From Aquidulcibacter paucihalophilus (lineage in GTDB: Bacteria > Pseudomonadota > Alphaproteobacteria > Caulobacterales > Aquidulcibacteraceae), in contig NZ_NCSQ01000156.1 in NCBI RefSeq assembly GCF_002105465.1, positions 29,501 through 93,500 on the forward strand: 64,000 bases of DNA, given 5' to 3'. Positions 18,470 to 27,143 of the stretch are shown here, piece after piece. The translations under genes were made by a program, and so were the position numbers. A model generated the notes under the pieces. The model saw only the letters and a program-made list of their open reading frames with translations, was not told the DNA's origin and did not search any database. The first letter of the stretch is position 1; every line of letters starts with the position of its first letter.

Positions 18470-18931
18470 ATGTCTCGCATTGAAGCTCGCCTGCAGGAAC
18501 TCGGCATCATTCTGCCAAACCCGCCTGCGCCGGTCGCCAGCTATGTGCCCTTCACACGTGTGGGCGGTTTGGTCCATATTTCGGGTCAAGTCTCTCGTGC
18601 CGCCGATGGTGACCATTTAGGGCGGTTGGGTGGCAATCTCACCCTCGAGCAAGGTCAAGCCGCGGCCCGTGTTTGCGGTCTCAACCTGCTCGCACAATTA
18701 AAGGCCGCTTGCGGTGGGGATTTGGATCGACTGGTGCAAGTCATAAAGCTGAATGGCTTTGTGAATGTCACGCCCGAATTTGACCCCATCCCCCAAGTAA
18801 TGAACGGCTGTTCGGATCTGATGGTCGAAGTCTTGGGCGATTCTGGCAAACATGCCCGTTCTGCCGTGGGCGTTGCGAACCTGCCGATGGGCTTTGCGGT
18901 GGAAGTAGACGGCGTCTTTGAAATCGCTTGA
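18470..18931 (+). CDS. RidA family protein (YjgF/YER057c/UK114)
   Basis: 153 residues from ATG 18470, preceded by AAGGAA. It has the chorismate-mutase-like fold with VHISGQVSR near residue 40 and the conserved arginine-containing end ARSAVGVANLPMGFAVEVDGVFEIA, typical of the longer RidA subgroup. RidA proteins hydrolyse reactive enamine/imine intermediates such as 2-aminoacrylate in the cytoplasm; not all subgroup members have that activity. It lies 17 bases after the MaoC gene, so the two are probably co-transcribed. Confidence 0.9.
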   Translation: MSRIEARLQELGIILPNPPAPVASYVPFTRVGGLVHISGQVSRAADGDHLGRLGGNLTLEQGQAAARVCGLNLLAQLKAACGGDLDRLVQVIKLNGFVNVTPEFDPIPQVMNGCSDLMVEVLGDSGKHARSAVGVANLPMGFAVEVDGVFEIA

Positions 18932-18961
18932 CCTTGAGCCTGAGTTGGCCAGCAGCTTGCC

Positions 18962-19432
18962 TCAGGGATGGGGTGCTCTGCTGGCCAAGAGTTCCGCCCG
19001 TACCCGCAAAGATTTTCGGGCATAAGAAATCTCAATCAAAAATGAGATCAGCCCGCCAATGAGCGAGGCCATAGTGGCGATAAATAAGAGTGCCACGACG
19101 CGGGATAAATCAATTGAAATCAGCTCTACCGAAAACAAGGCGACGATAAGCAAACATACCAAAAGGATGGCGATTGTCGACAAAGTGATGGCATTATGAA
19201 TCCAGTTCATGCGCTGATCGAGTACCCGCAGCTCTGCCAAATGCCGACGGGTGGGTGCGCCTGAGCCAACGAGGGACTCTAAATCTTGCTCAATCACGCG
19301 GCCACGATCGACCACACGCGCCAGACGCGATGTTAGGACATTGAGCAATGTCCCAATCCCTGCGATCAGGAAGACGGGCGCAATGGACAGTTGGATGATC
19401 TGAACTATGTCATGTGAGGACGCAATCGGCAT
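18962..19432 (-). CDS. DUF2721 membrane protein
   Basis: 156 residues. It begins with an amphipathic HDIVQIIQLSIAPVFLIAGIGTLLNVLTSRLARVVDRGR segment (positions about 7-45), which is the DUF2721 pattern, and has two further hydrophobic helices (TIAILLVCLLIVALFSVEL and VVALLFIATMASLIGGLISFLIEI). Function of the family is unknown. Convergent with the RidA gene, divergent from the next gene. Confidence 0.85.
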   Translation of the reverse strand: MPIASSHDIVQIIQLSIAPVFLIAGIGTLLNVLTSRLARVVDRGRVIEQDLESLVGSGAPTRRHLAELRVLDQRMNWIHNAITLSTIAILLVCLLIVALFSVELISIDLSRVVALLFIATMASLIGGLISFLIEISYARKSLRVRAELLASRAPHP

Positions 19433-19536
19433 GAGAGCAGTCTAGGATCCAATTGGAAAAAGGTCGATCCTTATCCCGTGCCGCGCGCAGCAGACGGCCT
19501 TTCCAGCAGGCCGAACCTCGATAAGCTAAGGCCAAG

Positions 19537-20742
19537 ATGACAGAAGCAGCTGAGCCCTCCCCCCACGAACCTGCGTTTACGATCAAGATCGTCAATCATA
19601 TCGCAGATGTGCCGCGGGAGACTTGGGATGGGCTGGCCAATCCCACAGGCGTGGCATTTGACCCGTTTTTGAGTTGGGACTTCCTGCAAGCCCTAGAAGA
19701 AAGCGGGTGTGCGACAAGCTTTACCGGCTGGGGTGGGCGCCATCTTCTCTGCCTGGATGGCGAGCAAAATGTGGTTGGCCTCGTGCCGTTGTGGTTGAAG
19801 TCCCATTCCCAGGGTGAATATGTCTTCGACCATAATTTCGCCGATGCGTGGCAGCGTGCTGGCGGGCGGTGGTATCCAAAACTGACCAGTGCAGTGCCCT
19901 TCACCCCCGTGCCCGGTCGCAGGCTTTTGGTTAAGCCTGATGAAGATGCAGGCCTAATCCGGGTGGCCCTGATCTCGGCGCTGGAGCAAATTGGGGCCCA
20001 AAGCGGGCTTGCAACCGTTCAGGTCAATTTCGCCAAGGATGAGGATTTGGCTGCATTGAAAACGTGCAAGTGGCTGTTGCGCGAGGATCGGCAATTTCAC
20101 TTTTTCAATCAAGGCTATCAAAGCTTTGATGATTTTCTAGCCGAGCTGTCTTCCGATAAGCGCAAGAATTTGCGGAAAGAGCGGGCCAAGGCCCAAGAAG
20201 GTTTAGAGATTTTGCGTCTGACGGGGCCAGATATCCACGAAGAGCATTGGGATCATTTCTTTGAATGCTATCAGGATACAGGGGCCCGCAAATGGGGCAC
20301 ACCTTATCTGAACCGCCGCTTCTTCTCGCTTCTGGGCGAGCGGATGGCCGATCGGCTCGTGCTGATCTTGGCTAAAGAGGGTAACCGCTTCATCGCCTCA
20401 GCGCTCAACTTTCTAGGTTCTGACACGATTTTTGGCCGCTGGTGGGGACGGCTCGAAGACCGGCCCTTCCTACACTTCGAGCTCTGCTATTATCAGGCAA
20501 TCGATGAAGCTATTGCGCGTGGCCTTGCCCGCGTTGAAGCCGGTGCGCAAGGTGGCCACAAGCTGGCGCGCGGCTATGTGCCGGTATCGACTTGGCAAGC
20601 CAGCTGGATTGCCGACCTTGGTCTGCGGGGCGCCATTGCCGACTATCTGCAGCGGGAGCGAGCCGCCATTGCCGATGATACCCTTTGGCTCAAAGAGCGA
20701 ACCCCTTTCCGCCACGTCGTTCAACAGGTGGTCAGGTCCTAA
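19537..20742 (+). CDS. FemAB-like GNAT family protein (COG3146/DUF482)
   Basis: 401 residues. The C-terminal half has the family pattern: SALNFLGSDTIFGRWWGRLED, then FLHFELCYYQAIDEAI, RVEAGAQGGHKLARGYVPV and a Trp-containing end. SSDKRKNLRKERAK in the middle is also conserved. The fold is a double GNAT as in peptidoglycan bridge-forming FemAB enzymes, which add amino acids from aminoacyl-tRNA. The actual substrate of this bacterial subfamily is not established. It stands alone between divergent and same-strand small genes, ending 87 bases before the next. Confidence 0.88.
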   Translation: MTEAAEPSPHEPAFTIKIVNHIADVPRETWDGLANPTGVAFDPFLSWDFLQALEESGCATSFTGWGGRHLLCLDGEQNVVGLVPLWLKSHSQGEYVFDHNFADAWQRAGGRWYPKLTSAVPFTPVPGRRLLVKPDEDAGLIRVALISALEQIGAQSGLATVQVNFAKDEDLAALKTCKWLLREDRQFHFFNQGYQSFDDFLAELSSDKRKNLRKERAKAQEGLEILRLTGPDIHEEHWDHFFECYQDTGARKWGTPYLNRRFFSLLGERMADRLVLILAKEGNRFIASALNFLGSDTIFGRWWGRLEDRPFLHFELCYYQAIDEAIARGLARVEAGAQGGHKLARGYVPVSTWQASWIADLGLRGAIADYLQRERAAIADDTLWLKERTPFRHVVQQVVRS

Positions 20743-20829
20743 GCCATTCTTTCGTTTTGCTTCCAAAACTATCGACGCATGTTAGCTTTACTTACGTCAC
20801 ATAAGACAAAACAAAGATCGTGAGCAAAA

Positions 20830-21030
20830 ATGGGAGAGTATCACCAAGATTTCGAAGCAGCACTGGCTAGCGATGAGCTAGCTCGGCAGACGTTTAGCTG
20901 GCTTGCCCCCAGCCATCGTCATGATTTTGTTGTGTGGATTGAAGCCGCCGTGGCAGAGCGGGATCGGTTGACGCGCATCCAAGCAGCCATGGATATATTG
21001 GCAGGGCGAGAGGCCGTGCGCCGCAATTGA
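20830..21030 (+). CDS. Small YdeI/OmpD-associated-like domain protein
   Basis: A 66-residue protein. Residues 15-60 (WLAPSHRHDFVVWIEAA ... RLTRIQAAMDILAGRE) match the C-terminal helical domain of YdeI-type 'bacteriocin-protection' proteins, where a serine-his-arg stretch is followed by WI-x-x-A and R-x-x-RI. The larger N-terminal domain of YdeI is missing, so this is a stand-alone domain or a truncated relative. Role unknown. The start is ATG 20830 without a strong ribosome-binding site. Confidence 0.65.
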   Translation: MGEYHQDFEAALASDELARQTFSWLAPSHRHDFVVWIEAAVAERDRLTRIQAAMDILAGREAVRRN

Positions 21031-21113
21031 GTGCGGATTGCGATCAGGTTTGGCCATAGCCGATTTCAACTTTGATTGGAATCACGCAAGGGTTCTGGGG
21101 AAAGGCCCATCCC

Positions 21114-21545
21114 ATGCACCTATTCAGACCCTATGATCCCCAAAACATCTTTGCGAAGATTTTGCGCGGCGAGATGCCATGTTTCAAAGTCTATGAAGAT
21201 GAGGTGTGTCTCGCTTTTCTCGACATTTTCCCACAAGGCCCCGGCCACACGTTGGTGGTACCCAAAGTCGCGGCCACCAATCTGCTGAACATGCCCGCAG
21301 ACGCGCTAGGCACCTATATGGTTAGCGTTCAGAAAGTTGCTAAAGCGGTGCAAAAAGCCTTTCAAGCCGATGGTCTGACGGTGTTTCAATTCAATGGCGC
21401 AGCGGGCGGGCAGACCGTCTTTCACCTGCACTTCCATTTGATACCGCGGCAAGAAGGCGTTGGTCTCAAAAGCCATGGGCAAGGCGGCAAGGCCTCTGAA
21501 GAAGATCTGCTTGCCCATCAGGCAGCCATTATCGCAGCCTTTTAA
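21114..21545 (+). CDS. HIT family nucleotide-binding protein
   Basis: 143 residues from ATG 21114 (MHLFRPYDPQNIF), which follows GGGGAAAGG; the frame is open to 21072 but the upstream part is not family-like. The histidine triad is QTVFHLHFHLIPR, with the central histidine as nucleophile, and the N-terminal part has IFAKILRGEMPCFKVYEDE and HTLVVPK, all typical of the Hint branch. Hint proteins hydrolyse nucleoside phosphoramidates or adenylates. It is followed by an unknown membrane protein after 12 bases. Confidence 0.93.
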   Translation: MHLFRPYDPQNIFAKILRGEMPCFKVYEDEVCLAFLDIFPQGPGHTLVVPKVAATNLLNMPADALGTYMVSVQKVAKAVQKAFQADGLTVFQFNGAAGGQTVFHLHFHLIPRQEGVGLKSHGQGGKASEEDLLAHQAAIIAAF

Positions 21546-21557
21546 GCCCCCTGCCCG

Positions 21558-22265
21558 ATGGTTTATCGCACGATTGATGCTGCCCTTGTTCTCCAGACCC
21601 TAGAAAAGCTGCGGCTACGCATTGGCGAACGCTTCCCTCAAGCGGGCTTAGGTAAGGTTTGTGCAGAGCTCGCCGTGTTGGCGGGCGATACCCAATCTAG
21701 GGTAACGGGTCTGGCCAAGCCCATGATTTGGATTCGCATTGGCGTGGGTTTGATTTTGGCAGCTGGGGCCAGTCTTGCTGCTTATGGCATTCACGCCATC
21801 GGCTTTAAGTCTGGTGAGGCAGAGATGTTGTCTCTCGTCTCGGGCCTTGAATCCGCGGTCAATCTTTTGCTGGTCATGGGTGCCGGGATATTCTCGCTGA
21901 CCAGCTTCGAGGCACGCCTGAAGCGCCACACCGCCATGCGCGCGCTACATGAATTACGCTCGATCATTCATGTCATCGACATGCACCAATTGACCAAGGA
22001 CCCGGTTATGGTCGGGGCTGCCCGCACGAAGGCAAGCCCAGATCATGTGCTCTCTCCCTTTGAATTGGTGCGTTATCTCGATTATTGCTCAGAGATGTTG
22101 TCACTCTCGGGCAAGCTCGCCGCCCTCTATGCGCAAGATTTTAACGACCCAGACGTGATTGAAGCAGCCTCGGACATTGAGCAATTGGCGACCAATCTGT
22201 CGCAAAAAGTGTGGCAGAAAATCACAATCGTCCAAACCAGCAATCCGACCATGAACCCGGCCTGA
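21558..22265 (+). CDS. Conserved-looking membrane protein, unknown
   Basis: 235 residues. About 60 polar N-terminal residues are followed by two hydrophobic helices (IWIRIGVGLILAAGASLAAYGIHAIG near 57-82 and ESAVNLLLVMGAGIFSLTSF near 97-116), then a cytoplasmic helical domain of about 110 residues rich in RALHELRSIIHVIDMHQLTKDP and YLDYCSEMLSLSGKLAALYAQDF. The plan resembles small two-pass proteins that regulate another membrane partner, but no family is recognised. It follows the HIT gene closely, so co-transcription is likely. Confidence 0.7.
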   Translation: MVYRTIDAALVLQTLEKLRLRIGERFPQAGLGKVCAELAVLAGDTQSRVTGLAKPMIWIRIGVGLILAAGASLAAYGIHAIGFKSGEAEMLSLVSGLESAVNLLLVMGAGIFSLTSFEARLKRHTAMRALHELRSIIHVIDMHQLTKDPVMVGAARTKASPDHVLSPFELVRYLDYCSEMLSLSGKLAALYAQDFNDPDVIEAASDIEQLATNLSQKVWQKITIVQTSNPTMNPA

Positions 22266-22347
22266 AACCGCCCCCTCAGTCCTCAACCCCCTATTTAGGT
22301 AATTGTAAGGACAGCTGTGCCATACAGTCTCGACTGTGGGAGTTGTG

Positions 22348-23211
22348 ATGATGGCGAATTGGGTTAGTCGGGCGCTGGCAGATATTGAAACACAGACGGA
22401 AAGTGCTTCTGGCGTTGCCGCTCTGCGGGCCGCCATGATGCAGGACGGCGTGATCGGCGAAACCGAAGCCCGCGAACTGATCGCCATTCATCGTGCGGGT
22501 AAGCGGCCCTCCGGCGAAGCGGGCTGGGCAGACCTGTTTGTGGAAGCTATGACCGATTACTTCGCACTCAGCCGCGAAGTTCCCCATTATCGCGAAGACG
22601 AACTCAACCCCAATTGGTGTCATGCCATCAGGCGCGCGGTTGACGCTTTGTCATTTGATACGCTTCGCAATGTTGAAAGCGGTACCAGCTATAACGAGCG
22701 CCTCGCAGCCCAAGGCGTGACAGAGCCAGATGCCCAGGTGTTGATTGATGCCTTTACCGCTGACGGGATGGTTCTAGATGCCACAGAGATCCGGGTCCTG
22801 ACGGCCCTATTTGCCCGTGCCACGGTCTATCCAGCCAATTTGCGGAGTTTTGCATGGCGGGCGGTACAGGCCAGCGTTCTGGCCGACAAAACCATCCAAG
22901 CCCATGAAGTTAAACTGGTGCGGGCGATCATCATGGGCCCTGCCAGCCTTTCGGGCATTGCCGTGGATCAGGCTGAAGCCGATATGCTGTGTGCCCTCGA
23001 CCAAGCGGTTTCAGACGCACACAAAGATCCAAGCTGGACGGTCTTGTTTGCGCAAGGCGTCGGAAATTACCTGTTGTTTGCAGGCGGGACGCCCGGACGC
23101 GTGGATGCGAAGGAATGTATCTGGTTGAATGAGAAACTCAACCACGGACCCACGACCGCAACAAAGGCTCTGGAAGCCTTTCTTGCAGCCGAAGTCAGTT
23201 CAAACGCCTAA
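22348..23211 (+). CDS. Unknown helical protein with internal repeats
   Basis: About 287 residues from ATG 22348, placed after GGGAG; a GTG at 22336 and an ATG at 22351 are alternatives. It has at least two, possibly three, copies of one unit: a D-G-x-I-x-x-x-E-x-x-x-L segment (QDGVIGETEARELIAI near the start, TADGMVLDATEIRVLTALF in the middle, ADKTIQAHEVKLVRAII later), followed at a distance by W-x-x-LF-x-x-x-x-x-x-Y (WADLFVEAMTDYF and WTVLFAQGVGNYLLF). The acidic loop recalls TerB-like or EF-hand-like helical folds, but no metal site is certain. No signal peptide or membrane segment. Function unknown. Convergent with clpA. Confidence 0.7.
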   Translation: MMANWVSRALADIETQTESASGVAALRAAMMQDGVIGETEARELIAIHRAGKRPSGEAGWADLFVEAMTDYFALSREVPHYREDELNPNWCHAIRRAVDALSFDTLRNVESGTSYNERLAAQGVTEPDAQVLIDAFTADGMVLDATEIRVLTALFARATVYPANLRSFAWRAVQASVLADKTIQAHEVKLVRAIIMGPASLSGIAVDQAEADMLCALDQAVSDAHKDPSWTVLFAQGVGNYLLFAGGTPGRVDAKECIWLNEKLNHGPTTATKALEAFLAAEVSSNA

Positions 23212-23223
23212 AGCGCTTCAGGC

Positions 23224-25569
23224 TCAACTTCCAGAATCGGCATCCTCAGCTTCTGGCTGGGCAGCCCCCTTTTTGCCGGGCTTTGGCAAGGCAGGCTCAA
23301 AGAAGAAGGTGAGTTGTTCGGCTTGCTCGTTTTCGACATCGACGCGAACCAAGCCACCCTTCTTAAGCTTGCCAAACAGCAATTCGTCCGCCAGCGGCTT
23401 TTTAATGTGCTCTTGGATCAAGCGGCCCAGCGGACGAGCACCCATGGCAGGATCATAGCCACGAATGGCCAACCATGTGCGGGCGGCATCCGTCAATTCA
23501 ATCTCAACCTGACGATCGGCCAGTTGGGCTTCCAATTGCAAGACGAATTTATCGACCACATTGGCAACGATTTCTGGCGTCAGGGCTTTGAAGTGAATAA
23601 CCGCGTCGAGACGATTGCGGAATTCAGGCGTAAACAAACGCTTGATGGCTTCGCTCTCTTCATCATCCTTCTTGCCGCGACCAAAGCCAATGCCGTCTTT
23701 GGCGGCGTCCGAAGCGCCCGCATTGGTGGTCATAATCAGCACCACATTGCGGAAGTCGACCTTCTTGCCATTGGCATCAGTCAAAGAACCATGATCCATG
23801 ACTTGCAACAAGATATTGTAGAGGTCTGGGTGGGCTTTTTCGATTTCATCCAAGAGCAAGACACAATGGGGATGCTGGTCGATCCCGTCGGTCAACAAGC
23901 CGCCTTGATCAAAGCCGACATAGCCTGGAGGAGCACCGATCAAGCGGCTGACCGAGTGGCGCTCCATATATTCGGACATGTCAAAGCGCAGCATCTCCAC
24001 GCCCATCGTATTTGCCAATTGCTTGGCTGCCTCGGTTTTACCAACCCCGGTGGGACCTGAGAACAGGTAAGAGCCAATGGGCTTATTGGGATCGCGCAGA
24101 CCTGCCCGGGCGAGCTTGATAGACGCCGCCAAAGCCGTCAGCGCATTATCTTGACCAAAGACGACCCGCCGCAAATCAGTTTCCAAGGTGCGCAGGGCTT
24201 CGGTGTCGGACTTGGTGACAGACTTGGAAGGGATGCGGGCGATCTTGGCAACAACTGCCTCAATCTCTTTAACGCCAATCGTCTTTTTGCGCTTGCTTTC
24301 TGGCAAAAGCATTTGGCTAGCCCCGGTCTCATCGATCACATCGATGGCCTTATCGGGCAGCTTACGGTCGCCAATATATTTGGCCGATAATTCAACCGCA
24401 GCCTTGATAGCTTCGGCAGTAAAGCGAACCTTATGATGTTCCTCATAGGCAGATTTTAGGCCCAAAAGGATTTTCACCGTGTCGGGGATGGAAGGCTCGA
24501 CCACATCGATCTTTTGGAAGCGCCGCACCAAAGCGCGGTCCTTCTCAAAATGCTGGCGATATTCCTTATAAGTCGTAGAGCCCATGCACCGCATGGTGCC
24601 AGATTGAAGCGCGGGCTTAAGCAGGTTTGACGCATCCATCGCCCCGCCACTGGTGGCCCCTGCCCCGATCACCGTATGGATTTCGTCGATGAAAAGAATG
24701 GCATTGGGGTGGGCTTCAAGTTCCTTGACCACCTGCTTTAAGCGCTCTTCAAAGTCACCGCGATAGCGTGTGCCAGCCAAGAGTGCGCCCATATCAAGCG
24801 AGAAAATCGTCGATTCCGCCAGGATTTCTGGCACATCCCCTTCCACAATGCGGCGCGCTAAACCTTCGGCGATTGCGGTTTTGCCAACGCCTGGATCACC
24901 AACCAAAAGCGGATTATTCTTCTGACGGCGGCACAGGATTTGGATTGCACGCTCCACTTCATCAACACGGCCAATCAACGGATCGACCCGACCCTTGCGC
25001 GACTTTTCATTCAAGTCGACACAATAAGTCGCCAAGGCTTCACCCGTGCTGGGTTTTTCCTTCGAGGTAGCGCTTTCTTCTTGCCGCTCTTCTGAAGCGC
25101 CTTTGACGCGCTTCTGCTCGGTCATGCCAGGACGTTTGGCTACGCCATGGGAGATGAAATTGACCGCGTCATAGCGGGTCATGTCTTGTTCTTGCAGGAA
25201 GTAAGCCGCATGGCTCTCGCGCTCTGAGAACAGAGCCACCAAAACATTCGCGCCGGTGACCTCGGTGCGACCCGAGCTTTCGACATGGATGACGGCGCGC
25301 TGGATAACACGTTGGAATCCCGCAGTCGGCCGCGCTTCGCTTTCGCCGGAAACGATGAGGTTTTTGAGCTCCCCTTCAATATAGCCAATCAGGTCCGCCT
25401 TAAGGCGATCCAAGTCTACATTACAGGCTTTGAGAACATGGGCGGCATCTTCATCTTCAATGAGAGCAACAAGCAGATGTTCAAGGGTTGCATATTCATG
25501 CTTATGCTCATTAGCGAAAGCGATAGCACGGTGGAGCGATTGTTCTAGGCCGCGGGAGAATGATGGCAC
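23224..25569 (-). CDS. clpA: ATP-dependent Clp protease ATP-binding subunit ClpA
   Basis: 781 residues, close to the usual 750-800. N-terminal ClpN repeat domain ([30 protein letters not shown]), then AAA module 1 with Walker [16 protein letters not shown], then AAA module 2 with [15 protein letters not shown] and [16 protein letters not shown]. The ClpP-binding loop reads [11 protein letters not shown], the IGF form. ClpA unfolds substrates and feeds ClpP in the cytoplasm; ClpS hands it N-degron proteins. It starts 3 bases after clpS, so the two form one unit. clpP is not in this window. The end of the protein has a glycine-, alanine- and acid-rich tail. Confidence 0.98.
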   Translation of the reverse strand: MPSFSRGLEQSLHRAIAFANEHKHEYATLEHLLVALIEDEDAAHVLKACNVDLDRLKADLIGYIEGELKNLIVSGESEARPTAGFQRVIQRAVIHVESSGRTEVTGANVLVALFSERESHAAYFLQEQDMTRYDAVNFISHGVAKRPGMTEQKRVKGASEERQEESATSKEKPSTGEALATYCVDLNEKSRKGRVDPLIGRVDEVERAIQILCRRQKNNPLLVGDPGVGKTAIAEGLARRIVEGDVPEILAESTIFSLDMGALLAGTRYRGDFEERLKQVVKELEAHPNAILFIDEIHTVIGAGATSGGAMDASNLLKPALQSGTMRCMGSTTYKEYRQHFEKDRALVRRFQKIDVVEPSIPDTVKILLGLKSAYEEHHKVRFTAEAIKAAVELSAKYIGDRKLPDKAIDVIDETGASQMLLPESKRKKTIGVKEIEAVVAKIARIPSKSVTKSDTEALRTLETDLRRVVFGQDNALTALAASIKLARAGLRDPNKPIGSYLFSGPTGVGKTEAAKQLANTMGVEMLRFDMSEYMERHSVSRLIGAPPGYVGFDQGGLLTDGIDQHPHCVLLLDEIEKAHPDLYNILLQVMDHGSLTDANGKKVDFRNVVLIMTTNAGASDAAKDGIGFGRGKKDDEESEAIKRLFTPEFRNRLDAVIHFKALTPEIVANVVDKFVLQLEAQLADRQVEIELTDAARTWLAIRGYDPAMGARPLGRLIQEHIKKPLADELLFGKLKKGGLVRVDVENEQAEQLTFFFEPALPKPGKKGAAQPEAEDADSGS

Positions 25570-25572
25570 GTT

Positions 25573-25950
25573 CTACTCCTTTTCCATGGTACATTGCAGG
25601 GGATGTTGATTGCGTCGCGCCAAATCGAGGACTTGGGCAACTTTGGTCTCAGCAACTTCGTAGGAATAAATGCCGCACACACCGACCCCCGATTGATGCA
25701 CATGCAACATAATACGTGTCGCACTCTCACGGGTTTTGTTGAAGAAGCGCTCTAAAACATAAACCACAAACTCCATCGGCGTGTAGTCATCATTCAAAAC
25801 CAGCACCCGATAGAGTGAAGGCTTTTTCGTCTTTGGCTTGGCCCGCGCTACGACGGCGGTGCTACGGCCGCCACCAGGGACATTCCCATCTGTGCCAAAA
25901 CCATCATCGTCCATGTCGTCACCGCGTTCGTCGCTCATCTGATCTACCAT
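25573..25950 (-). CDS. clpS: ATP-dependent Clp protease adaptor ClpS
   Basis: 125 residues. The conserved core is [24 protein letters not shown], containing the Asn-Asp pair and the methionine of the N-degron pocket, followed by [22 protein letters not shown]. The first 40 residues are an acidic, glycine-rich N-terminal extension that engages ClpA. ClpS recognises N-terminal Leu, Phe, Tyr and Trp. The leucyl/phenylalanyl-transferase gene aat occurs elsewhere in this window, so both producer and reader of N-degrons are present. ATG 25938 is an alternative start. Confidence 0.97.
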   Translation of the reverse strand: MVDQMSDERGDDMDDDGFGTDGNVPGGGRSTAVVARAKPKTKKPSLYRVLVLNDDYTPMEFVVYVLERFFNKTRESATRIMLHVHQSGVGVCGIYSYEVAETKVAQVLDLARRNQHPLQCTMEKE

Positions 25951-26107
25951 TTCATGACGTCTGCGTTAGCAGACACTATGCTTGGGCTTCTGAGAGAAGC
26001 ACAATCATTGTTTATAGATAAGTGCTTCGCGACGTTCTGGAAGCCTAAAACATGTGCAAGGGCTGGATAAGATCGCAGCAGCCCTTAACTCGCCGTCATT
26101 AAGGCAC

Positions 26108-26140
26108 AAAAAAGGGTCCGAGACATGCTCGGACCCCTTT
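26108..26140 (-). terminator. Rho-independent terminator of the phasin gene
   Basis: On the minus strand GGGTCCGAG-CATGT-CTCGGACCC is followed by a T run, starting about 20 bases after the phasin stop. A 9-base GC-rich stem and six T residues make this a strong terminator, suiting a highly expressed gene. Confidence 0.9.
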
Positions 26141-26159
26141 AATTCTGGGCGCTATCCGC

Positions 26160-26714
26160 TTAGCGGGCAGATTGAATCGAAGACCACACGGCGCTGGTAC
26201 GCTCACTGATTGGCTTGACCGACTCCTTCATCGCACCAAGCATGATGTCGGATACTTTGGTGAATTCGGCGAAATAGGTGCTCATTGCCGACTTTGCGTA
26301 ATCGGCCTGGATTTCGACAGCCTCTTGCAAGGACTTAACCCCACCCAAGCTCTTGGCGGTTTCCGTTGCCAACGTTGCCGAGGATTGAAGATAGGCGATG
26401 GAAACTTCCGAAGCTTGCTTCACGCCTTCAGCAGCAATTTTCGCCGAAGCGGTCAGAGCTTCCAAATTCGCCTTGCTGTGCACAAACGCCTCGCCGAAGC
26501 TGGCTTGCAACTTTTCATAACCGGCTTGGAATGCTTCGGCGGTAGGGGTGATTACGGATTCGATCTTGTCTGACATGGTCAGTCTCTCCTGCTTGGTGGA
26601 TTCGAGAACGGGTTCGGTACAGCTTTTCGGTTCTGATCGTTCAGATGGGGAGGGTTTAGCCACGGCCGACTTCAACCGATTTGCCGGCGTCGTGCGCTTT
26701 CTTGTGGTCGCCAT
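26160..26714 (-). CDS. Phasin family protein
   Basis: 184 residues from ATG 26714, or 138 from ATG 26576 (MSDKIESVITPTAEAF). The core is the phasin helical pattern: EAFQAGYEKLQASFGEAFVHSKANLEALTASAKIAAEGVKQ (positions about 20-60 of the short form), then AYLQSSATLATETAKSL and EIQADYAKSAMSTYFAEFTKVSDIM. Phasins coat polyhydroxyalkanoate granules and are usually made in large amounts. Both ATGs have good ribosome-binding sites (GGAGAG 5 bases before 26714; AGGAGAG before 26576). The extra 46 residues of the long form are basic and serine/proline-rich. No pha synthase gene is nearby. A strong terminator follows. Confidence 0.85.
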   Translation of the reverse strand: MATTRKRTTPANRLKSAVAKPSPSERSEPKSCTEPVLESTKQERLTMSDKIESVITPTAEAFQAGYEKLQASFGEAFVHSKANLEALTASAKIAAEGVKQASEVSIAYLQSSATLATETAKSLGGVKSLQEAVEIQADYAKSAMSTYFAEFTKVSDIMLGAMKESVKPISERTSAVWSSIQSAR

Positions 26715-26783
26715 CGTATCTCTCCGCGAAAAAGAACATCGATACGGACACAGCCGACACATCGACTTCATCCAATTCTATTT

Positions 26784-26845
26784 CGCAGTTGCAGCATGCA
26801 CCTTCGCATCTGCAGCGTCAAGCTTTTCGTGAGCAGTTTGCATCT
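26784..26845. promoter_or_regulatory. TGC-rich cluster upstream of the phasin gene
   Basis: Several TGC, TGCA and TTGC tetramers crowd together here, 70-130 bases before the longer phasin start. PhaR repressors of alphaproteobacteria are known to bind TGC-rich DNA ahead of phaP genes. The match is in character only; no exact published operator is claimed. Confidence 0.3.
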
Positions 26846-26866
26846 CTTTTACGCAATTTTACGAAG

Positions 26867-26888
26867 TTTGAGGGGCTAGTCCCTCAAA
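26867..26888. repeat. Inverted repeat TTTGAGGG/CCCTCAAA
   Basis: Eight-base arms with a 6-base loop (GCTAGT), perfect pairing, in the divergent phasin/dacC region. No T run, so an operator or transcript hairpin rather than a simple terminator. Confidence 0.35.
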
Positions 26889-27086
26889 AACCTTTCCTGC
26901 GCCCTTGCCCAACACAGCTGGTAAACTTAGTTACCCGTGGGGCGGCAAACCTGTCTGCAAGTCATTGAGATGACAGGTTCGTGTGGGAGAGTTCAATTGA
27001 CAGCAAGGAAAAGAGTGCTCAGAAAAGCGGCGGCTTTCATTGTGCCTGCCCCCAAACGTAGTCCAGCTTGGTGCTGGTCTGCCGCG

Positions 27087-27102
27087 TTAAGCCTAAGTAA
27101 AC
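27087..27102 (+). promoter_or_regulatory. CtrA-box-like motif upstream of the carboxypeptidase
   Basis: TTAA-N7-TAAAC, one mismatch from the CtrA consensus TTAA-N7-TTAAC, 42-57 bases before ATG 27144. It partly overlaps an 8-base inverted repeat (27090-27097 with 27112-27119). A second copy with similar flank lies before the histidine kinase gene. Confidence 0.35.
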
Positions 27103-27143
27103 CATAAGGTTCTTAGGCTAGCTTCATGTGCTCGGAGACCAAC

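Larger units (their letters stand above)
26715..27143. other. Intergenic regulatory region between phasin and dacC-like genes
   Basis: The only gene-free stretch over 300 bases. It holds a TGC/TGCA-rich cluster at 26784-26845, a TTTGAGGG/CCCTCAAA inverted repeat at 26867-26888, a CtrA-box-like motif at 27087-27102 and an AGCCTAAG/CTTAGGCT inverted repeat at 27090-27119. No open frame with coding character, tRNA or repeat element was found. It serves two divergent promoters. Confidence 0.5.

Noticed and set aside
23314..24060. 248-codon open frame opposite clpA
   Set aside because: Antisense shadow of clpA's strong codon bias, with no recognisable motifs.
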